Source: Gammaproteobacteria bacterium
GTDB taxonomy: Bacteria > Pseudomonadota > Gammaproteobacteria > Steroidobacterales > Steroidobacteraceae
Direction: 5' to 3'
DNA: 39,566 bases
Assembly: GCA_003134045.1 (NCBI GenBank)
Contig: PLAH01000096.1
Coordinates: 1 to 39,566, forward strand
How positions within the stretch are numbered: the stretch's first letter is position 1; every line of letters begins with the position of its first letter. Position numbers and translations under genes: made by a program. The notes below the pieces were generated by a model. It worked only from the letters and a program-made list of their open reading frames with translations, was not told where the DNA came from and did no database searches. Positions 1 through 5,935 of this stretch are shown here, piece after piece.

Positions 1-1263
1 GTATTACTTTTTGGCGGCTACGCCGCTTTATACTTCTGCCGCGCCGACTTGTCGGTCGCCATGCCGCTGCTCATCGACGAGTTGGGCGTGCACGGCGTCA
101 GTCACGGAACGGCGGTCATTCGCATGGGCCAGATCGCCTCGTTCGGCGTGCTGGCCTATGCGCTCGGCAAGCTGTTCCTTTGCGGGCTCGGCGACCTCTG
201 GGGCGGCCGCATCAGTTTCTTGATCGGTCTCGGCGGGGCGACGCTGTTCACGCTGTTGTTCACGACGAGTTCCTATATTCCGGTGTTCACCATCGCATGG
301 TTCGGCAATCGCTTGACTCAATCGGTCGCCTGGGCGGGCTTGCTCAAGATCTCCTCGAAGTGGTTTGATTTCTCCACCTACGGGGCCATCGTCGGCATCT
401 TGAGCGTGAGCTATCTGGTCGGCGATGCGGTTGCACGGCAGTGGATGGGCGTGATGATTAGCGATGGGTTCGGCTGGCGGCCTTTGTTCTACCTGGCGGC
501 GGCGGCGGCCAGCCTCATGCTGATCGCGAATCTGTGGCTGCTGCGCGAATCGCGCATCGATGCCGGCTTCACGGAAGCCAAGGTCAACCCTCTGAACTTA
601 TTCTCCTCCTCCGAGTCGCCGCCGGGCAGCTACCGGCAACTGCTGGCGCCGCTGCTGCGCAGCCGCGCCTTTCTGCTGATATGCCTGCTGTCGCTGGGTT
701 GCACCATCATTCGCGAGACCTTCAACGCCTGGACTCCGGTGTATCTGCATGATTACCTGGGCTACAGCATGAGCAACGCCGCCGGCAAGAGCGCCATCTT
801 CCCCGCCGTGGGCGCCGTGTCCGTGATCTTGACCGGCTGGCTCAGCGATCGGATCGGCGTGAACGGCCGCGCGTTGATCCTGCTGGTCGGTCTGTGCGCC
901 ACGGCCATGGCGCTGTTGGTGCTCATGTCGATGCATTCCAGCACCACCAGTGCGCTGCTCCCGCTGCTCGCCATCGGTACGATCGCGTTTTGTCTGTTGG
1001 GCCCGTACTCCTATTTGGGTGGCGCGTTCGCACTGGATTTCGGCGGCAAGCAAGCCTCGGCCGCCGCGTCGGGCATCATCGACGGCGTCGGCTACCTGGG
1101 AGCCGTGGTCGCCGGCGACAGTGTCGCCCGCGTGTCGGTGGCGTTTGGCTGGAAGGGCGTGTTCCTGTCACTGGCTGCCGTCAGCGCGCTGGCAGCGATC
1201 GGTGCGGGCATTCTGTATGCGCTGAACTCGCGGGCGGCTGCCGCAGGGAAACATCTTCCATGA
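1..1263 (+). CDS. MFS transporter, organophosphate/phosphonate (OPA) type, 5'-truncated by window edge
   Basis: The frame is open from base 1 to the TGA at 1261-1263, giving 420 visible residues; the true start lies outside the window, and the internal TTG at 49 is not a credible start. The visible N-terminus has the pattern GYAALYFCRADLSVAMP, which resembles the first helix of the GlpT/UhpT-type OPA family (GY..YY..R..LS.AMP). About eleven further hydrophobic segments follow, with a central polar loop near residues 180-205. OPA members exchange organophosphates or phosphate across the inner membrane. The stop overlaps the next start (ATGA at 1260), so it is co-translated with the dioxygenase and HD-oxygenase genes. 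I infer that it imports the phosphonate substrate of those enzymes. The substrate cannot be read from the sequence. Confidence 0.85.
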   Translation, partial: VLLFGGYAALYFCRADLSVAMPLLIDELGVHGVSHGTAVIRMGQIASFGVLAYALGKLFLCGLGDLWGGRISFLIGLGGATLFTLLFTTSSYIPVFTIAWFGNRLTQSVAWAGLLKISSKWFDFSTYGAIVGILSVSYLVGDAVARQWMGVMISDGFGWRPLFYLAAAAASLMLIANLWLLRESRIDAGFTEAKVNPLNLFSSSESPPGSYRQLLAPLLRSRAFLLICLLSLGCTIIRETFNAWTPVYLHDYLGYSMSNAAGKSAIFPAVGAVSVILTGWLSDRIGVNGRALILLVGLCATAMALLVLMSMHSSTTSALLPLLAIGTIAFCLLGPYSYLGGAFALDFGGKQASAAASGIIDGVGYLGAVVAGDSVARVSVAFGWKGVFLSLAAVSALAAIGAGILYALNSRAAAAGKHLP

Positions 1264-2576
1264 ACCACACCGGCAATGTCGACGCCAGCACCAAAGACCC
1301 CCGCAGCCTCGACGCCGGCAGCACGGACACTGACACCTTCGGCCCCGCCGGCACCCTCGACCCTGGCAGCACGGACACTGACACTGTCGGCTCCGGCATC
1401 AACACTGCCGGCATCGGCCCTCGCGTCGCTGGCCCTAGCGTCATGGCCCACATCACCGCGGCTCCCGACGTGCTGAGTATCAGCTGGAGCAATGGCGAGG
1501 TATCCGAATTCACCAGCCTGTGGCTGCGCGACAATCGGCCCGAGGACCGCGACGCGCACAGCGGCCAGCGTCTCGTCGACATCGCCGACCTGCCGGAGCA
1601 GCCGCGCATCCGCGCGGTGCAGCTGCACGGCAACGCGGTCCGCATCGAGTGGCAAGACGAGACAACGCCCACCTCGTTCGACTCCGCCTGGTTGGCCGCG
1701 CATGCTCCCGCGCAGCAGCCGGATCAGCCGGAGTGCCGGATAACGCGGTGGCTCGATGGCGCGTCGATGAACGCCGCGCGCGATTTCGCGTGGGCCACGA
1801 CCGGCGAACTCGAGTCGCACCCTCGCCTGAAACTCGAGTGGCTCACGCGCCTGCTACAAATGGGCATGGCTTTCTTGAGCGAAGTTCCCGCCACGGATCC
1901 TGCGATTCTCGACGCGATGGCCCTCGCCGGCCGCGTGTGCGAGACCAACTATGGTCTCACCTTCGACGTGCGGTCCGTGGCCCAGCCGGAGAATCTCGCC
2001 TATTCGGATCTGGGATTGGGCCTGCACACCGACAACCCCTACCGCGAACCGGTTCCGGGGTTTCAAGCATTGCACGTGCTGCTGGCATCGCCGGACGGCG
2101 GCGACAGCCTGTTCGCCGACGGCTTCGCGATTGCCGAGCATTTGCGCCGCACCGATCCGGAGTCGTTCGATGTCCTGACGCAAACGCAGGTGCCGTTTCG
2201 CTACCGCTCGAAGGACGCCGAGCTGTACGCCGAACGGCCGCTGATCCAATTGTCGTGCAATGGCGAGGTCACTGCCGTGCACTACAATAACCGCTCGATC
2301 GCGCCGCTGCGCCTCGCGGCAGCCGACACCGCTAGCTTTTATGCGGCCTATCGGCGCTTCGCGCTGCTGCTCCGCGAACCGCGCTTTCAAATGACGTTCG
2401 GGATGCGGGACGGGGATCTGGTCCTGTTCGACAACCAACGCATTCTGCACGGCCGTACCGCATTTTCATCGGCCCGACACGGCCGCCACCTGCGCGGCTG
2501 CTATCTCACCCGCGACAGCGTCTTCAGCCAAGCCGCGCTGCTGCGGCGCGAACTCAACCGGGAGACCCTCACATGA
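1260..2576 (+). CDS. tmpA: GBBH-like Fe(II)/2-oxoglutarate dioxygenase, probable TmpA (2-trimethylaminoethylphosphonate dioxygenase)
   Basis: The product is 438 aa from the ATG overlapping the transporter stop. It has an N-terminal gamma-butyrobetaine-hydroxylase-like (DUF971) domain (about residues 70-135, with WSNG and LWLRDN) and a TauD/TfdA-type double-stranded beta-helix. Iron ligands are visible as H256-T-D258 in GLHTDNPYREPVPGF and the distal H397 in DNQRILHGRTAF. The family hydroxylates quaternary-amine substrates. Next to a PhnZ-like HD oxygenase, the best known match is TmpA, which hydroxylates 2-trimethylaminoethylphosphonate at C1. Plain GBB hydroxylase is the alternative. Residues 1-61 are low-complexity with a 16-residue tandem repeat and have no family counterpart. 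ATG 1443 would give 377 aa, closer to family size but with a weak ribosome site; CAGGGA precedes ATG 1260. The stop overlaps the next ATG (2573). Confidence 0.75.
   Translation: MNHTGNVDASTKDPRSLDAGSTDTDTFGPAGTLDPGSTDTDTVGSGINTAGIGPRVAGPSVMAHITAAPDVLSISWSNGEVSEFTSLWLRDNRPEDRDAHSGQRLVDIADLPEQPRIRAVQLHGNAVRIEWQDETTPTSFDSAWLAAHAPAQQPDQPECRITRWLDGASMNAARDFAWATTGELESHPRLKLEWLTRLLQMGMAFLSEVPATDPAILDAMALAGRVCETNYGLTFDVRSVAQPENLAYSDLGLGLHTDNPYREPVPGFQALHVLLASPDGGDSLFADGFAIAEHLRRTDPESFDVLTQTQVPFRYRSKDAELYAERPLIQLSCNGEVTAVHYNNRSIAPLRLAAADTASFYAAYRRFALLLREPRFQMTFGMRDGDLVLFDNQRILHGRTAFSSARHGRHLRGCYLTRDSVFSQAALLRRELNRETLT
1305..1400 (+). repeat. Two tandem 48-bp repeats in the dioxygenase N-terminal extension
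   Basis: The 20-mer GGCAGCACGGACACTGACAC occurs at 1317-1336 and again at 1365-1384, 48 bp (16 codons) apart. The translated units read SLDAGSTDTDTFGPAG and TLDPGSTDTDTVGSGI. The repeats fall between the overlap start at 1260 and the alternative start at 1443. They encode a disordered Ser/Thr/Asp/Gly-rich tail or, if translation starts at 1443, a repetitive leader. Confidence 0.8.
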
Positions 2577-3124
2577 CCATTACCGACGAGATACTCGCCG
2601 TCTTCGCCAAGCGCGGCTCCGGCGCGTACTTCGGCGAAAGAGTCTCCATGACCGAGCACGCGCTGCAGGCGGCGCATTTCGCGTACGCCGCCGGCGCACC
2701 ACCCTCGCTCGTCATCGCCGCCCTGTTGCACGACGTAGGGCACTTGGTCGAAGACGTCCCCGACGATCTCGCCGACTGGGTCAGCGATGCATACCACGAG
2801 GAAATCGGCGGCCGTTGGCTGGCACGGCGGTTCCCCGCGGCCGTCTACGAGCCCGTGCGACTGCACGTTCCCGCGAAGCGCTATCTCTGCGCCATCGACC
2901 CGCAATATTTTTCCAAGCTGAGCCCCGCCTCCGTGGTCACATTGAAACTCCAAGGCGGCCCGATGTCGGCCGCGGAGATCGCGCGCTTCGAAGCGGAACC
3001 CCACCACCGAGACGCCGTGCGAATCAGGCAATGGGACGACCAGGGGAAGGTGGCGGGTCTCGCGACGGCCGACGTGGCGTCTTATCGCGGGTTGATCGAG
3101 GAGTTGATGGTGTCCGGCAGTTAG
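2573..3124 (+). CDS. tmpB: HD-domain mixed-valent di-iron oxygenase, PhnZ/TmpB-like
   Basis: The product is 183 aa, starting at an ATG that overlaps the dioxygenase stop. Metal-ligand candidates are H29, H53-D54, H75, H98 and D155. These match in order and spacing the di-iron ligands I recall for PhnZ (H34, H58, D59, H80, H104, D161). The substrate-gating Tyr/Glu pair of PhnZ (Y24/E27) is also present as Y19 and E22 in AYFGERVSMTEHALQ. PhnZ and TmpB oxidatively cleave the C-P bond of 1-hydroxy-2-aminophosphonates: PhnZ gives glycine, TmpB gives glycine betaine. The GBBH-like partner favours TmpB, because PhnZ normally pairs with a PhyH-type PhnY. A diverged partial copy of codons 146-161 lies at 3770-3816. 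Confidence 0.8.
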   Translation: MTITDEILAVFAKRGSGAYFGERVSMTEHALQAAHFAYAAGAPPSLVIAALLHDVGHLVEDVPDDLADWVSDAYHEEIGGRWLARRFPAAVYEPVRLHVPAKRYLCAIDPQYFSKLSPASVVTLKLQGGPMSAAEIARFEAEPHHRDAVRIRQWDDQGKVAGLATADVASYRGLIEELMVSGS

Positions 3125-3197
3125 GTGTAACCAAACGATCAACTCGGTTGGGTTCCTATCTCTGCTTCCGTCAGGGTCGGCATATCCACGGCAGCGA

Positions 3198-3464
3198 TTA
3201 TCGCTGGCGCGCCGCCACGTACTTCTTCAGCGCTTCGTCCATCCGGGTTTGCCAGCCTCGGCCAGAAGCCCTAAAGAAGGCCAAAACCTCGTTTGATATC
3301 CGAACTGTTGTCTGGGTCTTTTTGGCCGATCCCACCGGGCGCCCCCGACGCACTAGCTTCTTGCCAATGCGTAGATCGGCGGACGCGACCCATTCATCGG
3401 TGATTTCCGGTGCGTCGTCCGGATCACGCCAGGTACGGCGAGAGCCTTTTGATTTCACGTCCAT
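3198..3464 (-). CDS. brnA: BrnA-type antitoxin (pair 1)
   Basis: The product is 88 aa. The C-terminal half fits BrnA: a Lys-rich linker (RGRPVGSAKKTQ), then a ribbon-helix-helix segment VRISNEVLAFFRASGRGW followed by QTRMDEALKKYV. BrnA neutralises BrnT and represses their shared promoter. The start at 3464 is preceded by a good Shine-Dalgarno (GAGGAAGG) and lies inside the 3' end of the toxin gene, a 41-nt overlap; toxin-first order is usual for brnTA. The pair runs convergently toward the HD-oxygenase gene, whose stop is 73 bp away. Confidence 0.88.
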   Translation of the reverse strand: MDVKSKGSRRTWRDPDDAPEITDEWVASADLRIGKKLVRRGRPVGSAKKTQTTVRISNEVLAFFRASGRGWQTRMDEALKKYVAARQR

Positions 3465-3696
3465 TCGCCTTCCTCATTGATATGATCCGTCGTGCTCGTC
3501 CGCGAGCCGTCCAGACGATGATCACAATTCTTTGATCAAGCCGACCAGCCGTAATGAACCGCTGCTCGCCATAGTCGCGCCGATCGTCCGCGCGGGTAAG
3601 ATGGATACCATCAAAAAGCTCAGCCGCCCGCCGGAAATCGAGACCCCGTTCCGCCAAGGTCTTATCGCGCTTTGCTGGATCAAACGTGATCAGCAT
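3424..3696 (-). CDS. brnT: BrnT-type ribonuclease toxin (pair 1)
   Basis: The product is 90 aa and close to canonical BrnT: FDPAKRDKTLAERGLDF at the N-terminus, DDRRDYGEQRFITAG in the middle and ARRIISMRKANGREIKR at the C-terminus. BrnT toxins have a RelE-like fold and act as ribonucleases that arrest translation until bound by BrnA. Length and motif order look intact, so it should be functional. The start is at 3696. The promoter at 3704-3732 would place transcription initiation almost on the ATG, and no Shine-Dalgarno is visible. It lies between tmpB and a degenerate copy of a tmpB tail. Confidence 0.88.
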   Translation of the reverse strand: MLITFDPAKRDKTLAERGLDFRRAAELFDGIHLTRADDRRDYGEQRFITAGRLDQRIVIIVWTARGRARRIISMRKANGREIKRLSPYLA

Positions 3697-3703
3697 AATA
3701 TTT

Positions 3704-3732
3704 ATTGTAGTTATATTTAATCAATTGTGCAA
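3704..3732 (-). promoter_or_regulatory. Sigma70-type promoter of brnTA pair 1
   Basis: Read on the minus strand: -35 TTGCAC (3727-3732), a 17-bp spacer and -10 TACAAT (3704-3709). The surrounding 40 bp is strongly AT-rich against a GC-rich background. Seven bases separate the -10 box from the brnT ATG, so the transcript would be leaderless or nearly so. Confidence 0.65.
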
Positions 3733-3769
3733 CTCGCACGACTCGACGGTTCTCAGCCTATGGTTGCTT

Positions 3770-3816
3770 CGCGACGCCGTGCGAGTCAGGCAGTGGGACG
3801 ACCAGGGCAACGTGGC
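3770..3816 (+). pseudogene. Remnant of a second tmpB/phnZ-like gene tail
   Basis: These 47 bp match 3008-3054 inside the intact HD-oxygenase gene at 42 positions. The reading frame is kept and translates to RDAVRVRQWDDQGNVA against RDAVRIRQWDDQGKVA in the intact gene. Three of the five differences are silent third-position changes, suggesting divergence between two once-functional homologues rather than decay of a fresh copy. Flanking sequence on both sides is unrelated to the gene. With the intact copy it brackets brnTA pair 1. Confidence 0.75.
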
Positions 3817-3971
3817 CGCCCTTCCGCCGGCACGGCGCCGACACGGTTTTCTATTTGATGGACAACCATGTTCGTTTAAGGAGCCGTTCTTTACACGCAA
3901 GTCCCTGGTTTGCGTTGGCGCGGCGCGGCCGCGGGCGTTGTACAGTACCGGTATCCTTGCAATGGTTGGTT

Positions 3972-4865
3972 ATGAATAATTCGTCCACACCGGCCCTACC
4001 GCGCTCGCTTTCGCCTCTGGTCATCGCCTGCTTGGCGGCTACCTGGTTGGTCTGGGGCTCGACCTATCTGGTCATCCGCTTCGCGCTGGTGGGATTCGCG
4101 CCGTTCTTTCTCATGGCAACGCGCTTCATCGTCGCCGGCGTGTTGCTGATGGGTTGGCAGCTGGGTCGCGGCGCCACACCGCCGACGGCGCGGCAATGGC
4201 TGAACGCCTTGGTGGTGGGCACCCTGATGCTGGGCGGGGGCATGGGCGGAACGGCATATGCGGAACAAACCATCGCGTCCGGGTTGGTGGTTGCCGTCAT
4301 TGCAGTGATCCCGATCTTGTTGGTCATCATCAACTTGGCGTTCGGGGTGTATCCGCCACGCAGCGAGTTGCTGGCTGTCATCGTGGGCCTCGCGGGCGTC
4401 GTCATGCTGACTCAAGGGGCTGGAATTCATGGCTCGCCGGCAGGCCTGGCGGCCATCGCGCTGGGCACGAGCGGCTGGGCCCTCGGCAGCGTGTTGAGTC
4501 AGCGAACATTCACGCTGGCACCGGGGGCCACGGGCTTCGCGAGCGAGTTGCTCTGCGGCGGGGCGGCCTTGCTGGTCATGTCGGCCGTGCGCGGCGAGTC
4601 GTGGCACTTGCCGGTTCAGCCGGACGTCTGGAAAGCGTGGCTGTACCTGGTCGTGTTCGGGACGTTGATCGCGTTCAACGCCTACATGGTGCTGCTGTCC
4701 CGGACCTCGACCAGTTTGGCGGCCAGCTATTCGTTGGTGAATCCGGTCGTTGCCTTGCTGCTGGGGGTAACGTTGGGCGGCGAGACCATTTCGGCGTGGG
4801 AGTGGCTTTCCGCCGGCGTCGTCTTGGTCGGCGTGGTGATCTTGTTCGTGAGCCGGCGCGGATAG
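3972..4865 (+). CDS. DMT-superfamily exporter, YedA-like (EamA)
   Basis: The product is 297 aa with ten predicted membrane helices in two EamA repeats. The first helix motif WLVWGSTYLVIRFAL and the C-terminal segment SLVNPVVALLLGVTLGGE closely resemble YedA-type inner-membrane transporters. These are drug/metabolite exporters whose substrate is usually unknown. ATG 3972 was chosen because the helix begins soon after; the frame is open upstream to 3855 but that stretch is not family-like. The last 45 bp, including the stop codon, recur almost perfectly at 5551-5595, beyond brnTA pair 2. Confidence 0.85.
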   Translation: MNNSSTPALPRSLSPLVIACLAATWLVWGSTYLVIRFALVGFAPFFLMATRFIVAGVLLMGWQLGRGATPPTARQWLNALVVGTLMLGGGMGGTAYAEQTIASGLVVAVIAVIPILLVIINLAFGVYPPRSELLAVIVGLAGVVMLTQGAGIHGSPAGLAAIALGTSGWALGSVLSQRTFTLAPGATGFASELLCGGAALLVMSAVRGESWHLPVQPDVWKAWLYLVVFGTLIAFNAYMVLLSRTSTSLAASYSLVNPVVALLLGVTLGGETISAWEWLSAGVVLVGVVILFVSRRG

Positions 4866-4963
4866 AATCCGGGTCCCGACATACATGAAACTTGGTCAAT
4901 GCATTTAAGTCGTCGAAGAATCTCCAAAGATTCGCGCAGAAGATGGAGGGGTTTAGCAGCACC

Positions 4964-5203
4964 TCATCGGCTTTTGCCGGTCTGAGGCTGCGCCAACCGG
5001 TCCGCCAGCCACATTTTGATGAGGGACTGACGGGTAACGCCGACCCGGCGCGCTTCACGGTCGAGCGAATTAACCATCCAGGTCGGGAAGTCAACATTCA
5101 CTCGCTTCGCATCGGTGCCGCCACGGCTTGCCTGATCGAGCACTAGATCGGCAACGATACTTTTACCGCTATCGAACTTTTTATCAAACGTCTTCGCTTT
5201 CAT
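4964..5203 (-). CDS. brnA: BrnA-type antitoxin (pair 2)
   Basis: The product is 79 aa. It begins MKAKTFDKKFDSG, carries a short linker, then KRVNVDFPTWMVNSLDREA and VGVTRQSLIKMWLADRL, a CopG-like ribbon-helix-helix domain of the antitoxins paired with BrnT-like toxins. It should bind the toxin and repress the promoter upstream of it. ATG 5203 is preceded by AGAGG nine bases upstream; a TTG nine bases earlier is also in frame. It overlaps the toxin's 3' end by 20 nt. It belongs to a different subtype from pair 1, so the two pairs are not recent duplicates. Confidence 0.88.
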   Translation of the reverse strand: MKAKTFDKKFDSGKSIVADLVLDQASRGGTDAKRVNVDFPTWMVNSLDREARRVGVTRQSLIKMWLADRLAQPQTGKSR

Positions 5204-5453
5204 ATATTGCAACCTCTTCGTCCCTTGATCGCCGCACTGAGATTAGCCGGATGTTGTCACCTCGCCGAGTTATGACTGCCGACCAATGTTTACCGTCAAT
5301 ATCACCGACCACTAACCAGCGCGGCTCGTCGTCCGTCCGCGCGGGAACCTCAACCAAGTTCGTATCGGCCCAGAGTGCTTGGGCCTCCTCAAAGTCGAGA
5401 CCGTGTTTACGTTTGTTCTCGGCGCTCTTCTTCGGGTCGTATTCGAAGGTCAT
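5184..5453 (-). CDS. brnT: BrnT-family toxin (pair 2)
   Basis: The product is 89 aa, MTFEYDPKKSAENKRKHGLD at the N-terminus, then FEEAQALW, and RLISVRRSRDEEVAIYES near the C-terminus. This is the RelE-like BrnT layout with the conserved D-P-K and R-R-S-R positions. It probably arrests growth by RNA cleavage when free of antitoxin. Intact length and an overlapping antitoxin gene suggest a working pair. A perfect palindrome overlapping a consensus -10 box lies 20-36 bp upstream. The pair lies convergent to and just beyond the DMT exporter. Confidence 0.87.
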   Translation of the reverse strand: MTFEYDPKKSAENKRKHGLDFEEAQALWADTNLVEVPARTDDEPRWLVVGDIDGKHWSAVITRRGDNIRLISVRRSRDEEVAIYESEDV

Positions 5454-5472
5454 ATGCAGCCGATATAGTAAT

Positions 5473-5489
5473 GGTATAATTATTATACC
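5473..5489 (-). promoter_or_regulatory. Palindromic operator over the -10 box of brnTA pair 2
   Basis: GGTATAATTATTATACC is a perfect 17-bp palindrome (8-bp arms, one central base). On the minus strand it contains a consensus TATAAT (RC of 5482-5487), with a TTGCGC about 16 bp upstream as a possible -35. A dyad covering the -10 fits autorepression by the BrnA/BrnT complex. Confidence 0.65.
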
Positions 5490-5550
5490 GTATTTGAGGT
5501 CCCGCGCAAACTCTTGCCGGCCAATACGGGTGACCCATCCGATCGCTATC

Positions 5551-5595
5551 GTCTTGGCCGGCGTGGTGATCTTGTTCGTGAGCCGGCGCGGATAG
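5551..5595 (+). pseudogene. Second copy of the DMT exporter gene tail (45-bp direct repeat)
   Basis: Positions 5551-5595 repeat 4821-4865 with 44 of 45 bases identical, including the TAG stop. The one change turns a Val codon into Ala. Sequence just after both copies remains partly alike (ATCCG). Upstream of the repeat the similarity ends abruptly. The two copies enclose brnTA pair 2 at a 730-bp spacing and could recombine to delete it, leaving the exporter gene whole. Confidence 0.85.
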
Positions 5596-5621
5596 ATCCG
5601 TGGACAGGCATAAAATCCCCC

Positions 5622-5644
5622 CTTACGATATTGCAAATCGTAAG
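5622..5644 (+). promoter_or_regulatory. Inverted repeat upstream of the AbrB-type gene
   Basis: Arms CTTACGAT (5622-5629) and ATCGTAAG (5637-5644) are perfectly complementary with a 7-base spacer. A TAAAAT at 5611-5616 could be a -10 box. The position directly before the AbrB-like gene suggests an autoregulatory operator. Confidence 0.5.
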
Positions 5645-5661
5645 AATGGATGCGAACTGAC

Positions 5662-5871
5662 ATGGCATTTACAACGGTGACCAGTAAGGGCCAAACGACG
5701 CTACCCAAGGATGTGCGCGCCGCCGCAAACCTCAAGCCCGGAGATCGGATTCATTTCACCGTTCTCGAGGACGGCACGATCATCGTGCGCGTCAAGAACA
5801 GAAGCGTCAGAGATATTGCTTTTAAGCCGCCCGGCGGCAAGCGAGTGCCGATTGCGCAGATGACTCGTTAG
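5662..5871 (+). CDS. AbrB/MazE (SpoVT)-type antitoxin or regulator, orphan
   Basis: The product is 69 aa. The N-terminus TTVTSKGQTTLPKDVR followed by LKPGDRIHFTVLEDGTIIVR is the swapped-hairpin DNA-binding fold of AbrB/MazE/VapB antitoxins. The C-terminal tail (KPPGGKRVPIAQMTR) would be the toxin-binding part. No PIN, MazF or other toxin gene follows: the next gene is lnt, convergent, 64 bp away. It is therefore an orphan antitoxin, a remnant or a solo regulator. ATG 5662 is the usual family start; ATG 5650 is also in frame. Confidence 0.8.
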   Translation: MAFTTVTSKGQTTLPKDVRAAANLKPGDRIHFTVLEDGTIIVRVKNRSVRDIAFKPPGGKRVPIAQMTR

Positions 5872-5935
5872 CGGCAGCGCTCCGAATCCGAAGCGAGCGA
5901 ATCGCCGCCCATCGGTCCCGAAGCAAGTCGTTCAG

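Larger units (their letters stand above)
3697..3971. other. Intergenic region between brnT pair 1 and the DMT exporter
   Basis: It holds the divergent brnT promoter (3704-3732), the tmpB-like tail remnant (3770-3816) and about 155 bp with no recognisable gene before the exporter start. No strong promoter or Shine-Dalgarno for the exporter is obvious. Confidence 0.5.

Noticed and set aside
894-1259. Longer open frame extending the dioxygenase gene upstream to 894
   Set aside because: That stretch is the coding region of the transporter in another frame; the coupled ATG at 1260 is the earliest credible start.
3192-3206. Short inverted repeat CAGCGA-TTA-TCGCTG at the end of brnA pair 1 as a terminator
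   Set aside because: A six-base stem with no T-run; too weak to call.
3125-5595. Transposon or IS element carrying the TA pairs
   Set aside because: No transposase, no terminal inverted repeats and no short target-site duplications were found; the only repeats are the gene-tail copies.
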